Assembly: GCA_937139475.1 (NCBI GenBank)
Contig: CAKZQF010000047.1
Coordinates: 1-64,000, forward strand
Source of the DNA: an uncultured Gammaproteobacteria bacterium
GTDB taxonomy: Bacteria; Pseudomonadota; Gammaproteobacteria; Enterobacterales; Psychrobiaceae
Reading direction: 5' to 3'
Length of the DNA stretch: 64,000 nucleotides
Of this stretch, positions 62,751 to 64,000 are shown in pieces. The notes below the pieces were generated by a model. The model was not told the origin of the DNA and ran no database searches. It saw only the letters and a program-made list of their open reading frames with translations. Made by a program: the position numbers and the translations under genes. Positions within the stretch are counted from its first letter, which is position 1, and every line of letters begins with the position of its first letter.

Positions 62751-64000
62751 ATGGCAGATAATTTTTTTAAACTAGACCAGACAATAAACTTTGCTAGCTA
62801 TGGTAGAACCGCGCATGCCAATAAAATATTGGCGCAACTCTCTGTAAGCAATAGCCAAGTTGGTCATTTATTGCCGTTACTATTGCATTACAACGATCCT
62901 GTCTTACCTGGTTACATTGCCGGACTCACCATCCAAGGAATAAGCAATTACTCTGCCGCCCCAATCGCCTTAACGCTGGCAAAGCAGTTTTTCAATTTTG
63001 CGCCACCACCTTCGCAATTACGACCAAACCATTCACCTCATATTGATGGTTTATACACTATTGGCAGTTTAGGTAGCCTCGGTCAAAGTGCAAACTCTGA
63101 CTGGGATGTATGGGTTTGTCTCACAGAAGAAAAGATAGAGCAGCCAGATACCAGTTTCACTAAAAAGTGCCGTGCAATTGAAAAATGGGCAGCGCAATTA
63201 GGGGTTGAGTTACATTTATTTTTAGTCAATGAAAACCAGTTTCGCCAGGGCGTAAAGTCAAGCATCAATAAGGAGTCAAGTGGCAGTGCCCAACATTGGC
63301 TATTGCTTGATGAATTTTACCGTTCATCTATCACTCTAGCAGGCAAACCAATTCAGTGGCATCAGTCCTCCATTAACCCCACCGTAGCATCATTGGACTT
63401 GGGGGAACCTCCGGGAGTTCCGGCGCAAGAGTATTTCGGTGCGATGATGTGGCAACTATATAAAGGCATAGATTCTCCCGAGAAATCACTCCTAAAAGCT
63501 CTATTACTTGAATCTTATTTCAGTGACTTTCCCAATACGATTTTATTGTCGCAAGAGTGGAAGGAACAATTAAACGGTGAACATTTTGTTGATCATTACA
63601 CGCTTTTATTGAATCGCATTACCACGTATTTATTAAAGCTTGGCGATGATGTCCGTCTAAACCTCGCTCGTGAGTGTTTTTATCTAAAGTGTGCGCCGGG
63701 GTTAAGCTATCTGGCGCCCAATACAACATTGTCTTACCAGCAAAACCAATTGAAAAAACTGACCGAGCATTGGCAATTTAGCGCAGAAAAAATAGCCCAT
63801 CTAGACCGCCAAAGTCGATGGCGCCCAATCGATAGGCAGCAACATCATCAAGCGCTTGTTTTAGCATTACTAAAAAGCTATCAGCTGATGAAAGAAATGG
63901 CACAACATCATCAAGTTGATGAAGCGTTATATCCACAGGAATTGGCTGTACTTTCACGCAAGCTCTATTCCGCCTATCAAGATTCCGCGACTAAGATTAA
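62751..64000 (+). CDS. cyaA: class I adenylate cyclase CyaA (5' part, runs off window)
   Basis: An open frame from ATG 62751 to the window edge (417 codons) with no stop. It matches enterobacterial-type class I adenylate cyclase across the catalytic half: LLPLLLHYNDPVLPGYIAG, then YTIGSLGSLGQSANSDWDVW (nucleotidyltransferase GS-x-DxD core), KWAAQLGVELHLFLVNEN, HWLLLDEFYRSS, EYFGAMMWQLYKGIDSP, and CFYLKCAPGLSY. About half of the normal length (around 840) is present. It makes cAMP for CRP control of catabolism. No clear Shine-Dalgarno is seen before the ATG. The C-terminal regulatory domain lies beyond the window. Confidence 0.95.
   Translation, partial: MADNFFKLDQTINFASYGRTAHANKILAQLSVSNSQVGHLLPLLLHYNDPVLPGYIAGLTIQGISNYSAAPIALTLAKQFFNFAPPPSQLRPNHSPHIDGLYTIGSLGSLGQSANSDWDVWVCLTEEKIEQPDTSFTKKCRAIEKWAAQLGVELHLFLVNENQFRQGVKSSINKESSGSAQHWLLLDEFYRSSITLAGKPIQWHQSSINPTVASLDLGEPPGVPAQEYFGAMMWQLYKGIDSPEKSLLKALLLESYFSDFPNTILLSQEWKEQLNGEHFVDHYTLLLNRITTYLLKLGDDVRLNLARECFYLKCAPGLSYLAPNTTLSYQQNQLKKLTEHWQFSAEKIAHLDRQSRWRPIDRQQHHQALVLALLKSYQLMKEMAQHHQVDEALYPQELAVLSRKLYSAYQDSATKI

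Overview
The window looks like a chromosomal segment of a marine gammaproteobacterium of the order Alteromonadales, most likely Colwelliaceae (Colwellia or Thalassotalea-like). This rests on gene content and protein resemblance: a gspC-N type II secretion cluster flanked by nudE-cysQ on one side and hslR-hslO-pckA on the other, a long cold-marine type isocitrate lyase, DUF3718 and TonB-receptor families, and moderately AT-rich DNA. No rRNA, recognisable tRNA, CRISPR array or insertion sequence was seen.

Layout. 1-1910: right-hand end of an integrative element (a short partial ORF, a small possible partition or stability protein, a DUF4102 tyrosine integrase, an AlpA-type regulator, and 12-bp tandem repeats next to the presumed end). 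2040-13273: housekeeping genes (Bcr/CflA exporter, greB, S9 peptidase, tex, SprA-like metalloprotease and a miniature flagellar-rod-like protein, bioH, comF, nfuA, small membrane protein, beta-propeller protein). 13339-16226: isocitrate lyase with a divergent LysR regulator. 16304-23470: TonB receptor of the heme type, divergent from an ExbB-like / DUF2149 / CobN-like three-gene operon. The operon carries no CobS/CobT or ChlI/ChlD ATPase; I read the locus as a tetrapyrrole (heme) uptake and iron-release system powered by the proton gradient. This is the most interesting system in the window. 23590-27444: DUF4920, DUF4240, an ECF-like sigma factor, DUF3718 and DUF4397 proteins. 27496-29586: zinc TonB receptor with a His-rich repeat loop and two Zur-type palindromes upstream. 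29785-33686: sthA, glutathione transferase, DksA/TraR-type protein, cysQ, nudE.

33756-45222: complete gspCDEFGHIJKLMN operon on the minus strand, with a 159-bp MITE-like repeat between gspF and gspG. 45411-48666: hslR, hslO, pckA on the plus strand. 48770-52780: small oxidoreductase-like protein, MAPEG protein, unknown small protein, winged-helix regulator, MATE exporter, a second copy of the MITE-like repeat, and a diguanylate cyclase. 52810-56979: hemCDXY operon. 57069-62652: DUF2914 protein, polysaccharide deacetylase, an asparagine-synthetase-like protein without the glutaminase cysteine, a GT4 glycosyltransferase and a TPR protein. 62751-64000: 5' part of cyaA (class I adenylate cyclase), which runs off the window; hemC and cyaA are thus separated by an envelope/glycan gene set.

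How the parts relate: metal acquisition is a theme (heme-type receptor plus CobN-like module; Zur-controlled zinc receptor; nfuA and heme biosynthesis as users of iron). aceA and pckA support growth on acetate, fatty acids and organic acids, and the T2SS exports degradative enzymes. Start codons were chosen by Shine-Dalgarno spacing and family length. Several differ from the longest ORF, as stated per entry.
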